Assembly: GCA_945897915.1 (NCBI GenBank) | Contig: CAMDGB010000010.1 | Location: 1 to 64,000, forward strand | Source: Chryseobacterium gleum | Lineage (GTDB): Bacteria; Bacteroidota; Bacteroidia; Flavobacteriales; Flavobacteriaceae | DNA: 64,000 nucleotides | Reading direction: 5' to 3' | Shown: positions 35,434 to 43,700 of the stretch, in pieces | Position numbering within the stretch: position 1 is the stretch's first letter | How the letters are laid out: every line of letters starts with the position of its first letter | Translations under genes and position numbers: made by a program | The notes under the pieces: model-generated | Told to the model about the DNA's origin: nothing | Databases searched by the model: none | What the model saw: the letters and a program-made list of their open reading frames with translations, nothing else

Positions 35434-36393
35434 ATGTTATTTTACCCATTACTTTTTGAACCCATTTTTAAAGAACGAATTTGGGGTGGTACCAAACTAA
35501 AAGAGGTATTATATAAGTCTTTTGATCGCCTCCAAATTGGCGAAAGCTGGGAATTATCAACTGTAGAAAATGATATTAGTGTTGTAGCTAATGGAGCGTT
35601 TAAAGGATTAAATTTAAATCAATTAATCGATAAATATCCCGCAGAAATATTAGGCGTGAATTCCATTCAAAATTTCGGTAATAATTTTCCTTTACTTTTT
35701 AAGTTTTTAGATGCTAAAGAAGATTTATCTATTCAAGTTCATCCAAATGATAAATTGGCAAAAGAACGCCACGATTCTTTTGGTAAAACAGAAATGTGGT
35801 ATGTGATGCAAGCTGATGATAATGCAAGATTGGTAGTTGGTTTTAACGATAAAATAAATAAAAAAGACTATTTAGAGCAGATCGAAAATAAAACATTAGT
35901 TACCATATTAAACGAAACACCAGTAAAAAAAGGAGATGCTTTTTTTTTGGAAACAGGAACGGTTCATGCTATTGGTGCCGGTGTTTTAATCGCGGAAATT
36001 CAACAAACTAGTGACATTACATATCGATTATATGATTGGGATAGGGTAGATGCAAATGGAGTTGGAAGAGAATTGCATACTGATTTAGCACTTGATGCAA
36101 TAAATTTTGAAACTACAAATACTAAAGTAAACTACGAAGCTGCTAAAAACAAGTCAGTTACTATAGTAGAATGCCCTTTTTTCAAGACCAATATTTTACA
36201 AATTTCAGAAAAATACAATTGGAAAAAAACCAAAGAATCGTTTACGGTTTTTATGTGCACTGAAGGTTGTTTTAGTATAAATATGTTGCATTTTAAAGGT
36301 ACTTTTAAAAAAGGTGATACCTTATTAATACCAGCTACAATTGCTAGTTTTGAAATTATTGGCGAAACGTCTTTATTAGAAATTACAATTTAA
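35434..36393 (+). CDS. manA: mannose-6-phosphate isomerase, class I
   Basis: A 319-residue cupin-type phosphomannose isomerase linking fructose-6-phosphate and mannose-6-phosphate. It starts with FEPIFKERIWGG and has the metal site IQVHPNDKLA (near residues 98-107) with GKTEMWYV next to it, and the third ligand His in GTVHAIGAG near residue 175. The length matches the short bacterial class I form. It directly abuts queD (no gap), making idi-queD-manA one unit. The product can feed GDP-mannose sugars. Confidence 0.92.
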   Translation: MLFYPLLFEPIFKERIWGGTKLKEVLYKSFDRLQIGESWELSTVENDISVVANGAFKGLNLNQLIDKYPAEILGVNSIQNFGNNFPLLFKFLDAKEDLSIQVHPNDKLAKERHDSFGKTEMWYVMQADDNARLVVGFNDKINKKDYLEQIENKTLVTILNETPVKKGDAFFLETGTVHAIGAGVLIAEIQQTSDITYRLYDWDRVDANGVGRELHTDLALDAINFETTNTKVNYEAAKNKSVTIVECPFFKTNILQISEKYNWKKTKESFTVFMCTEGCFSINMLHFKGTFKKGDTLLIPATIASFEIIGETSLLEITI

Positions 36394-36450
36394 TTAGTAG
36401 TGTATTGATATATTGTTTACTTTTGCGTCATAATTTTTAAAAACAAAAAA

Positions 36451-36720
36451 ATGGCAAGCGTTAAAAACTTGAAAAAGGAAATTAACTACGTTTTAGGAGA
36501 TATCTTAAACATAGTATATATTTGGGAAATGACTACTACAGGAAAACCATCAGAATCATCTGAGGCATTAGTAGGAGATATTTACGATACATTTGATGCA
36601 TTAATGGTAAAAGTAAACCAAAAAAATGTTGAAAACAAAAAAGCACATTACAGATTAGTTAAAGCAGAATTTGAAGTTGCTGCTAATCAATTTGTTGCAA
36701 AAGTGAACGAATTAAATTAA
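36451..36720 (+). CDS. small conserved helical protein, unknown function
   Basis: An 89-residue protein, mostly charged and helix-forming, with no signal peptide, membrane segment or Cys. I do not recognise the family. A TACTTTTG box at 36418-36425 is a good -7 element, so it probably has its own promoter and high expression is plausible. It sits just before tRNA-Thr. Base composition and codon use look like the neighbours. Confidence 0.65.
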   Translation: MASVKNLKKEINYVLGDILNIVYIWEMTTTGKPSESSEALVGDIYDTFDALMVKVNQKNVENKKAHYRLVKAEFEVAANQFVAKVNELN

Positions 36721-36753
36721 ACTACAAACGCAAAAAAAAAACCGATTATTTTT

Positions 36754-36784
36754 TTTGCAAATTAAAAATTCAAGACTATATTTG
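36754..36784 (+). promoter_or_regulatory. Bacteroidota-type promoter of tRNA-Thr
   Basis: TTTG at 36754-36757 is followed after 19 bases by TATATTTG at 36777-36784, and the tRNA starts 17 bases later. The spacing and -7 sequence are identical to those of the tRNA-Val promoter. Confidence 0.9.
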
Positions 36785-36800
36785 CATTGCAAAATGAGTC

Positions 36801-36874
36801 GCCGGTGTAGCTCAGCTGGCTAGAGCAGCTGATTTGTAATCAGCAGGTCGTGGGTTCGAGTCCCTCCACTGGCT
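36801..36874 (+). tRNA. tRNA-Thr (anticodon TGT)
   Basis: The cloverleaf folds fully. The acceptor is GCCGGTG with CACTGGC, containing one G-T pair, the D arm contains AGCTCAGCTGG, the anticodon loop TTTGTAA encloses TGT, and the T arm contains GGGTTCGAGTCCC. The discriminator base is U and CCA is not encoded. It is a single-gene unit with its own promoter and terminator. Confidence 0.97.
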
Positions 36875-36884
36875 CAAAAAAAAG

Positions 36885-36907
36885 GCAATCGAAAGATTGC
36901 TTTTTTT
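36885..36907 (+). terminator. terminator of tRNA-Thr
   Basis: A 6-bp stem GCAATC / GATTGC with a stable GAAA loop is followed by seven T, ten bases after the tRNA. Confidence 0.85.
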
Positions 36908-36975
36908 ATTTGTATTTATTGTAATTTACAATGAAAATAAGTAATTAAACATAAAATTCCTTGGAAATCTTTTTT

Positions 36976-37362
36976 TTAAATATCGTCAAAATCAATATCT
37001 GTATAACTATTTGAGGGAGTTATATTATTTTCTTCAGAATTTGAGTATTCTTCATCATCAGATTCTTTTTTAAAATCTTTTTGATGTCTTTCTGAAATTA
37101 CTTCTTCTCCTTTATGATTAATTACATATTTGGTCATTTCACTCATTATTTCATTAAAAGAAGTAAAATCTTCTTTATATAAATAAATTTTATGTTTTTT
37201 AAAATGATACGAACCATCTTCTTCAGTAAATTTTTTACTTTCAGTAATGGTAATGTAATAGTCGTCTGCTTTTGTTGCTCTAACATCAAAGAAGTACGTT
37301 CTTCTTCCTGCTCTTAATACCTTAGAAAAAATGTCTTTTTCTACTAATTCTTTGTCATTCAT
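36976..37362 (-). CDS. DUF3276 (PUR-alpha-like nucleic-acid-binding) protein
   Basis: A 128-residue protein. The first ~80 residues match DUF3276, a bacterial PUR repeat that binds single-stranded DNA or RNA: IFSKVLRAGRRTYFFDVRAT with ADDYYITITESKK. The C-terminal ~45 residues are acidic and Asp/Glu/Ser-rich and probably disordered. The family is very common in Bacteroidota. It is a single-gene unit facing tRNA-Thr. The targets are unknown. Confidence 0.85.
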   Translation of the reverse strand: MNDKELVEKDIFSKVLRAGRRTYFFDVRATKADDYYITITESKKFTEEDGSYHFKKHKIYLYKEDFTSFNEIMSEMTKYVINHKGEEVISERHQKDFKKESDDEEYSNSEENNITPSNSYTDIDFDDI

Positions 37363-37432
37363 AATCCTTCGTTCAATTATTAGTTGTTTTCGTGTTTCAA
37401 AAATCTAAAAAAAAACATTACGAAACAATTTT

Positions 37433-39196
37433 TTAGGCATTTTCTTTTTCAGAAAGTTGTTTTATGAACAAATCTTTATAAAATCCTTCTCTATTTACAA
37501 GTTCATTGTGTGTGCCTTGCTGTACAATTTTTCCTTCATCTAAAATTATTATTTTATTTGCTTTTTTGGCTGCAGAAGCTCGATGCGTAACTATAATAGT
37601 CGTTTTGTTTTTAAAAATAGATTTAAAATTGTTTATTATTTTTTCTTCTGTTTCGGTATCAACAGCGCTTAAACAATCGTCTAAAATTAAAATTGGCGCC
37701 TCTTTAATGATGGCTCTTGCAATAGAAACACGTTGTTTTTGCCCGCCAGATAATGTGATACCTCGTTCTCCTAAGATCGTTTCATATTTATGAGTAAACA
37801 TCTGAATGTTATTGTCTACTTCAGCCATTATTGCTGCAGTAACAATTTCTTCATCAGTTGCTTTTTCTTTACCAAATTTAATGTTGTTTTTTATGGAATC
37901 AGAAAACAAGAATGTATCTTGAGTAACAATACTCATACTTTTTCGCAAATGATACAAATCATAATCGATTACATTTTTATCATCAATTTTAATTTTAGAA
38001 CTTCCAGATACATCATGAATTCTAGTCAATAAAGATAAAATTGTTGACTTTCCAGATCCTGTTTTTCCTAAAATTGCAATTGTTTCTCCTTTATTTATTG
38101 TAAAACTAACATCCGTTAGCGCTTTTATTTTCGTGTCATCATAGGTATAACTTACATTTTCAAAAGTTATTTTACCATTAATCGATGTGGTTATGTTTCC
38201 TGAATTTTTAATTTCAGGTTGTTCAGTTAAAAATTCATTGATTCTTTTTTGTGAAGCTTCCGCTTCTTGAACCAATGAAGAAACCCATCCAATTGAAGCA
38301 ACTGGCCATACTAACATACCTATATATAACAAAAATTTTGCTATTACACCAATGTCTTTAATTTCGCCATGCACATACATTTGTCCGCCCACAACAATCA
38401 CAATTAAATAACTTAATCCAATTAATAAAATCATTAATGGACCAAATAAAGCGTTTGTTTTGGCTAACGCTAAATTTTTTTCTTTACTAATTTTAGATAA
38501 TTTAATGAATTCGTTATTTCTATCTTTTTCTAGCGCATATGCTTTTATCACTCTAATTCCTGAAAAAAATTCTTGTGTAAAAGAAGATAGGGTAGATAGA
38601 TTTTCTTGATATTCCGTACTTTTTTTATTAATTTTTTTGCTTAAAATAAAAATACTATAGGATAAAATAGGTAAAGGAAGCAAGCAATAAATGGTTAGTT
38701 TTACGTTTATTGCAGACATGCTGATGATTATAGCTACAAATCGTATAATTGTGTTTATGGTATACATAACAGCCGGACCTACATACATTCTTACTTTTCC
38801 AACATCTTCACTGATGCGATTCATTAAATCGCCAGTTCTATTTTTTTTGTAAAAATTTTGAGAAAGATTTTGATAATGATTGAAAATTTCATTTTTAAGA
38901 TCAAATTCTACAAATCTCGACATAACAATTAAGGATTGACGCATTAAAAAGGTTAAAAAACCCGCAATTAGCGTACATAATACTATAAGTGTAATGTTTT
39001 TAAAGAGTTCATTTTTTAAAACAATAGCGTCTTTGTTTTCGGATTTTAGAAATGCTTCAATTAAAGAAATTGATTTTCCAACTAATTCTGGAGTGTATAA
39101 AGCAAATATTTGAGCTACAATTGTAATGACTATTCCAAATAAAAATCGGTATTTATATTTTATGAAATATTTATTTAAATATTGTAATTCTTTCAT
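37433..39196 (-). CDS. ABC transporter, fused permease and ATPase (exporter type)
   Basis: A 587-residue half-transporter with an N-terminal six-helix membrane domain (about 1-315) and a C-terminal ATPase. Walker A is LGKTGSGKST near residue 375, the signature LSGGQKQR near 478, and Walker B ILILDDCLSAVD near 498; the His loop IIVTHRASAA follows. The family includes MsbA-like lipid flippases and multidrug exporters. No partner gene adjoins, so a homodimer is likely. Substrate is unknown. Confidence 0.88.
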   Translation of the reverse strand: MKELQYLNKYFIKYKYRFLFGIVITIVAQIFALYTPELVGKSISLIEAFLKSENKDAIVLKNELFKNITLIVLCTLIAGFLTFLMRQSLIVMSRFVEFDLKNEIFNHYQNLSQNFYKKNRTGDLMNRISEDVGKVRMYVGPAVMYTINTIIRFVAIIISMSAINVKLTIYCLLPLPILSYSIFILSKKINKKSTEYQENLSTLSSFTQEFFSGIRVIKAYALEKDRNNEFIKLSKISKEKNLALAKTNALFGPLMILLIGLSYLIVIVVGGQMYVHGEIKDIGVIAKFLLYIGMLVWPVASIGWVSSLVQEAEASQKRINEFLTEQPEIKNSGNITTSINGKITFENVSYTYDDTKIKALTDVSFTINKGETIAILGKTGSGKSTILSLLTRIHDVSGSSKIKIDDKNVIDYDLYHLRKSMSIVTQDTFLFSDSIKNNIKFGKEKATDEEIVTAAIMAEVDNNIQMFTHKYETILGERGITLSGGQKQRVSIARAIIKEAPILILDDCLSAVDTETEEKIINNFKSIFKNKTTIIVTHRASAAKKANKIIILDEGKIVQQGTHNELVNREGFYKDLFIKQLSEKENA

Positions 39197-39329
39197 TTAA
39201 AGTAAAGTATGTAAAAGTAAATTTAGTTTTGTAAATAATTTATGGTTTTTTGCTTTTAAAATATAATCTGATAAATTATTGTATTCGTAAAAATATAATA
39301 AAAAATAATAATTATATATAATTTATACA

Positions 39330-39337
39330 TATTTTTG
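39330..39337 (+). promoter_or_regulatory. -7 promoter box of the leucine dehydrogenase gene
   Basis: TATTTTTG matches TAnnTTTG and lies 33 bases before the ATG. A matching -33 TTTG is not clear. Confidence 0.5.
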
Positions 39338-39370
39338 TGGCTCATTATTGATAAATAATCAAATATACTC

Positions 39371-40477
39371 ATGACAACAGATATTATAAATTCAAATGAA
39401 CTATATAAAGTAGATCCTGTTTTTGGTCAAATTTCTTTTGACGGACACGAACAAGTTGTTTTTTGTAATGACAAAGATACAGGATTAAAAGCAATTATTG
39501 GAATTCATAATACAGTTTTAGGACCTGCACTTGGTGGTACAAGAATGTGGAAATATGCAAACGAGTGGGAGGCATTAAATGATGTTTTACGATTGTCTCG
39601 AGGTATGTCTTTTAAATCTTCTATTTCAGGATTGAATTTAGGTGGTGGAAAAGCGGTTATTATTGGCGATTCCAAAACAGAAAAAACTCCTGAATTGATG
39701 AGAAAATTTGGAGAATATGTAAACTCTTTATCAGGTAAATATATTACAGCTGAAGATGTAGGAATGGAAACAAAAGACATGGACACCGTTAGAGAAGTAA
39801 CGCCTTACGTTACAGGTATTTCTGAAAGCAAAGGTGGCTCTGGAAATCCATCTCCAATTACAGCTTATGGTGTATTTATGGGAATGAAAGCTGCCGCAAA
39901 GCATAAATTTGGTGTAGATACTTTGGCTGGAAAAAGAGTTTTAGTACAAGGAATTGGCCATGTTGGAGAAGTTTTAGTACAACATTTAACTAATGAAGGT
40001 GCTGCGGTAACCATTTCTGATATTAATGAAAGCAGATTAAATGAAGTAGGTTCAAAATATGGCGCTAAAATTTTTAGTGGAAACGATATGTATAGTTTAG
40101 ATGTAGATATTTATGCACCATGTGCTTTAGGTGCATCTATTAATGATGAAACCATTAGCAAAATTCAAGCAAAAGTAATCGCTGGTGCAGCTAATAATCA
40201 ACTTTCAAATGAGCTTATTCATGGTAAATTATTAAAAGAAAAAGGAATATTATACGCGCCAGATTTCCTAATTAATGCCGGTGGGGTAATCAATGTATAT
40301 TCAGAGTTGGCCAATTTAACAACGGCTCAAGTTATGGAGAAAACAGAAAATATATACAACACAGCAATGGATATCTTTAGGTTGTCAGATGATCAAAATA
40401 TTACCACACATCAAGCAGCATTAAATATTGCTCAAAAAAGAATTGATGACAGAAAAAAAGAATTACAAAACAAATAA
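39371..40477 (+). CDS. leucine dehydrogenase-like amino-acid dehydrogenase
   Basis: A 368-residue NAD-dependent Glu/Leu/Phe/Val dehydrogenase that removes ammonia from branched-chain amino acids. The substrate-binding ALGGTRMW (near 53-60) and GGGKAVIIGD with the catalytic Lys (near 93-102) are typical of leucine and valine dehydrogenases, and the NAD loop GIGHVGEVL lies near 197-205. The size fits the leucine group (about 360) rather than glutamate dehydrogenase. Its own promoter box is at 39330-39337, and a hairpin at 40506-40543 ends it. Confidence 0.88.
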   Translation: MTTDIINSNELYKVDPVFGQISFDGHEQVVFCNDKDTGLKAIIGIHNTVLGPALGGTRMWKYANEWEALNDVLRLSRGMSFKSSISGLNLGGGKAVIIGDSKTEKTPELMRKFGEYVNSLSGKYITAEDVGMETKDMDTVREVTPYVTGISESKGGSGNPSPITAYGVFMGMKAAAKHKFGVDTLAGKRVLVQGIGHVGEVLVQHLTNEGAAVTISDINESRLNEVGSKYGAKIFSGNDMYSLDVDIYAPCALGASINDETISKIQAKVIAGAANNQLSNELIHGKLLKEKGILYAPDFLINAGGVINVYSELANLTTAQVMEKTENIYNTAMDIFRLSDDQNITTHQAALNIAQKRIDDRKKELQNK

Positions 40478-40505
40478 TTCTTTAAAATAAATTATTGTAA
40501 ATTTG

Positions 40506-40543
40506 TCCCGAAATAAACAAGTAATTATTTCGGGATAATTTTT
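40506..40543 (+). terminator. terminator of the leucine dehydrogenase gene
   Basis: An 11-bp perfect stem TCCCGAAATAA (40506-40516) / TTATTTCGGGA (40525-40535) with an eight-base loop is followed by TAATTTTTTT, 15 bases before the nusB ATG region. Confidence 0.75.
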
Positions 40544-40558
40544 TTAAAGTTCTTAGCC

Positions 40559-41500
40559 ATGCTTAACAGAAGACATTTTAGAGTAAAAGTGATGCAAACC
40601 ATCTATGCCATGCATAGACACGAATCGGATTCATTAGATAAAGAAGAAAAATTTTTATTACAAAGTATTGAAAGTTCTCAAGATTTATATTTGGTAATGT
40701 TATCCATTTTCAATGAGTTACAACTCAGAGAAAAAGCGTATTTAGCACTAGCTTCTAAAAAACATTTGGCTACAAAAGAAGAGCAAAATCCCAACTTTAA
40801 GTTTGTAAATAATAGTTTTTTTAAAATTTTAAGTAATCATACAGCCTTTTTTGATAAATTAGAAGAAAGAAAAATTGACAATTGGAAACGCAATGACGAT
40901 TGTATTATTTTTCTTTTAGAAGCCATAAAAACTTCAGATTTATACAACCGTTATATGGCCGTTGAAACTTCAGATTTTAAAAAAGATATTTTCTTTATAT
41001 TTGATATTTTTAATGAAATTATTGCACCAAACGAAAAACTTTACGATTATTTAGAAGATTGTAAAATTACATGGGTAGATGATATTCCAGTAATTAATAC
41101 CTTACTTTCTAAACAAATAAAGTCTATTAAAACCCTTGATGATAAATTGGATTTGCCTATTGTTTTTAAAGATATAGATGATAAAGAATTTGTGACAAAT
41201 TTATTCAGAAAAACAGTTTTAAATGAATTGGAATTTGCAGCAACATTTGAAAATAAAACGCCAAATTGGGACAAAGAGCGTATTGCAGAATTAGATACCA
41301 TTATTCTTAAAATGGCCATTTGTGAACTCCTTAAATTCCCATCAATTCCTATAAAAGTTACTTTAAATGAATATTTAGAAATTGCGAAAGAATATTCTAC
41401 ACCAAAAAGTAGTATATTTATCAACGGAATTTTAGATAATTTAGTAAAAGATTTTCAAGCCGAAGATAAAATTAAAAAAGCGGGTAGAGGCTTATTATAA
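40559..41500 (+). CDS. nusB: transcription antitermination factor NusB, long form
   Basis: A 313-residue NusB. The first residues NRRHFRVKVMQTIYAM and the C-terminal half with LLKFPSIPIKVTLNEYLEIAKEYSTPKSSIFINGILDNL are the NusB RNA-binding and NusE-binding stretches. The central part (about 90-215) is an insertion that makes the protein more than twice as long as the E. coli one (139); this is normal in Bacteroidota. NusB helps rRNA transcription with NusE. It leads an operon with DUF1573 and yajC. Confidence 0.9.
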   Translation: MLNRRHFRVKVMQTIYAMHRHESDSLDKEEKFLLQSIESSQDLYLVMLSIFNELQLREKAYLALASKKHLATKEEQNPNFKFVNNSFFKILSNHTAFFDKLEERKIDNWKRNDDCIIFLLEAIKTSDLYNRYMAVETSDFKKDIFFIFDIFNEIIAPNEKLYDYLEDCKITWVDDIPVINTLLSKQIKSIKTLDDKLDLPIVFKDIDDKEFVTNLFRKTVLNELEFAATFENKTPNWDKERIAELDTIILKMAICELLKFPSIPIKVTLNEYLEIAKEYSTPKSSIFINGILDNLVKDFQAEDKIKKAGRGLL

Positions 41501-41509
41501 ATAAATAAA

Positions 41510-41944
41510 ATGAAAAAAACGATTAAAATTTTTGTAGCAGTAGCATTGCTAATTACTTTCTCTTGTAAAAAAGAGGGGTTAGCCGAAGAAAATTTAAGGC
41601 TTAATTTACAAAAGAATGCTGACGCACCAAAAACTAAAGTATCATTTGATAAAATGGTTCATGATTTTGGTGAAATTAAACAAGGTGAAGTAGTGTCTAC
41701 CACATTTACCATTAAAAATGTTGGAGATAAAGATTTATATGTTTTGGAAGCTCACGGTTCTTGTGGTTGTACCGTTCCTGAAGTTACAAAAGAACCTATT
41801 TCACCAGGAAAATCAGCTCCAATTCAAGTCAAATTTGATTCTAATGGAAAATCTGGTGAAGTAACAAAATCAATTATGATTACTTGCAACACTGCAAGAA
41901 TTGTTGAAAATATTAGTATAAAAGCAAGTATTAAATCTAAATAA
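41510..41944 (+). CDS. DUF1573 lipoprotein
   Basis: A 144-residue lipoprotein with a lipobox ending at Cys19 (LITFSC). The mature part is an immunoglobulin-like DUF1573 domain with the conserved FGEIKQGEVVSTTFTIKN stretch and the SCGCTVPE Cys pair near residues 84-90. It follows nusB by nine bases and precedes yajC by seven. The role is unknown; such proteins are common in Bacteroidota envelopes. Confidence 0.85.
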   Translation: MKKTIKIFVAVALLITFSCKKEGLAEENLRLNLQKNADAPKTKVSFDKMVHDFGEIKQGEVVSTTFTIKNVGDKDLYVLEAHGSCGCTVPEVTKEPISPGKSAPIQVKFDSNGKSGEVTKSIMITCNTARIVENISIKASIKSK

Positions 41945-41951
41945 AAACGAT

Positions 41952-42224
41952 ATGAATCCAATGTTAATTGCACAGTTACTATTAATGATAGCAGTATTTT
42001 ACTTCTTAATCATTATGCCAAAAAACAAAAAAATTAAATTAGAAAAACAATTTTTAACAAATTTAAAAACCGGTGATAAAATTATCACAATCGCCGGAAT
42101 TCATGGTAAAGTTTCTGAAATTGCCGAAACTACAATTGTTATGGAAACCATGTCTGGAAAGTTAAAAGTTGAAAAAAGTTCTATTTCTGCAGAAATGAGT
42201 TTGAAATTAAGCGAAAAAAAATAA
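41952..42224 (+). CDS. yajC: preprotein translocase subunit YajC
   Basis: A 90-residue protein with one N-terminal helix (about residues 6-23, ending in FLIIMPKNKK) and a cytoplasmic domain with the LKTGDKIITIAGIHGKV motif. YajC associates with SecDF and YidC. The gene order nusB-DUF1573-yajC is common in this group. A hairpin at 42238-42290 ends the unit. The secDF gene itself is 14 kb away. Confidence 0.92.
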   Translation: MNPMLIAQLLLMIAVFYFLIIMPKNKKIKLEKQFLTNLKTGDKIITIAGIHGKVSEIAETTIVMETMSGKLKVEKSSISAEMSLKLSEKK

Positions 42225-42230
42225 TATTTT

Positions 42231-42290
42231 AAATTCCAAATTCCAAATTCCAAAATCTAAACTGAAAAGTAGCGGAATTTGGAATTTTTG
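42231..42290 (+). terminator. hairpin formed by AAATTCC repeats after yajC
   Basis: Three tandem AAATTCC units start at 42231; AAATTCCAAATTCC (42238-42251) pairs perfectly with GGAATTTGGAATTT (42274-42287), followed by a few T. It can act as a terminator and belongs to the same micro-repeat family as 4375-4440 and 7632-7684. Confidence 0.6.
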
Positions 42291-42308
42291 TTTACAGAAT
42301 AATCTGTC

Positions 42309-42329
42309 ATTCTGAACTTGTTTCAGAAT
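42309..42329. repeat. ATTCTGAA...TTCAGAAT palindrome
   Basis: A perfect 8-bp inverted repeat with a CTTGT spacer, within CATTCTGAACTTGTTTCAGA. It lies between the convergent yajC and pepT genes. From memory this word recurs in Flavobacterium intergenic DNA. Confidence 0.5.
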
Positions 42330-42341
42330 CTCACAATCTAT

Positions 42342-43589
42342 TTATTTTTTATTCTGAATCGCATTTAATTCTGCAATTTTCACAATTACCTCAACCGCTT
42401 TTTGCATACTTTCAACAGGAACATATTCATATTTACCATGAAAGTTGTGTCCGCCAGCAAAAATATTCGGGCAAGGTAATCCCATAAAAGACAAACGTGA
42501 ACCGTCAGTTCCTCCTCGTATTGGTTTAATTAATGGTTTTATGTTTAGTTCTTTCATAGCTTGTTCAGCAAGTTTTACGATATGCATTACGGGTGCTACC
42601 TTTTCACGCATGTTGTAATATTGGTCTTTTATTTCTAAAACAGCAATGTCTTCACCAAATTGTTTTTTGTATTTTTTATTAATTTTCGATATAACTTCTT
42701 CAACATATTCTTTTCGCTTTTCAAATTTCTTGCGATTATGATCTCTAATAATCAATTGTACCAAAGTGTCTTCAATACTTCCTTGAATATTAGTAACGTG
42801 ATAAAATCCTTCGTAATTTTTAGTCGTTTCTGGCGTTTCATCTTTAGGTAATTTTGCAATAAATTTATTAGCTAAAAGCATTGAATTGATCATTTTTCCT
42901 TTAGCATAACCAGGATGCACGCTTTTTCCTTTGAAAGTTATTTTTACACCAGCCGCATTAAAATTTTCATATTCTAATTCGCCAATTTGACTTCCGTCCA
43001 TTGTATATGCCCAATCTGCACCAAATTTTTCTACATCAAAGTGATCTGCTCCACGCCCAATTTCTTCATCAGGTGTAAAACATACTTTTAAAGTTCCGTG
43101 TTTAATTTGTGGGTTCTGTACCAATAATTCCATTGCAGTCATTATTTCTGTAATCCCAGCTTTGTCGTCTGCGCCAAGAAGTGTGTTACCGTCTGTAGTA
43201 ATTAAAGTTTGACCTTTATATTGCAACAAATCTTTAAAATAAGAAGGCGATAAAATGATGTTTTTTTCTTTATTTAATATAATATCACCACCGTCATAAT
43301 TTCTTATAATTTGTGGTTTTACATCTTTTCCAGTAAAATCAGGAGTGGTATCAAAATGCGAAACAAAACCAATTGTAGGTACTTCATAATCTAAATTACT
43401 TGGTAAAGTTGCCATGACATAGGATTTGTCGTCAATCGACGCATCTGTTAAACCAATTTGTTTTAATTCTTCAACTAACTTATTGGCTAAATCCCATTGT
43501 TTGGCTGTACTTGGCGTGGTGTTTGATTCTGGATCAGATTCTGTATCAACAGTTACATACCCAATAAAACGATCTATTATATGTTGCAT
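42342..43589 (-). CDS. pepT: peptidase T (tripeptide aminopeptidase)
   Basis: A 415-residue zinc M20-family tripeptidase. The metal-site motifs are visible: [12 protein letters not shown] (His and Asp), [15 protein letters not shown] (catalytic Glu) and the C-terminal [13 protein letters not shown]. The frame can be extended to 43613, but a TATATTTG -7 box on the minus strand (43611-43618) covers that position, so the ATG at 43587-43589 is used. The enzyme supplies amino acids from tripeptides. It is a single-gene unit. Confidence 0.93.
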   Translation of the reverse strand: MQHIIDRFIGYVTVDTESDPESNTTPSTAKQWDLANKLVEELKQIGLTDASIDDKSYVMATLPSNLDYEVPTIGFVSHFDTTPDFTGKDVKPQIIRNYDGGDIILNKEKNIILSPSYFKDLLQYKGQTLITTDGNTLLGADDKAGITEIMTAMELLVQNPQIKHGTLKVCFTPDEEIGRGADHFDVEKFGADWAYTMDGSQIGELEYENFNAAGVKITFKGKSVHPGYAKGKMINSMLLANKFIAKLPKDETPETTKNYEGFYHVTNIQGSIEDTLVQLIIRDHNRKKFEKRKEYVEEVISKINKKYKKQFGEDIAVLEIKDQYYNMREKVAPVMHIVKLAEQAMKELNIKPLIKPIRGGTDGSRLSFMGLPCPNIFAGGHNFHGKYEYVPVESMQKAVEVIVKIAELNAIQNKK

Positions 43590-43700
43590 TTTTAGTATTT
43601 TAAAGTAATGCAAATATAATTGTTTATAGTTTATAAGTTTTAAACTTTTTGAGGTTATTTTGCCTTGATTTTTTATAAAATGAAAACAATTGACTTGAGG

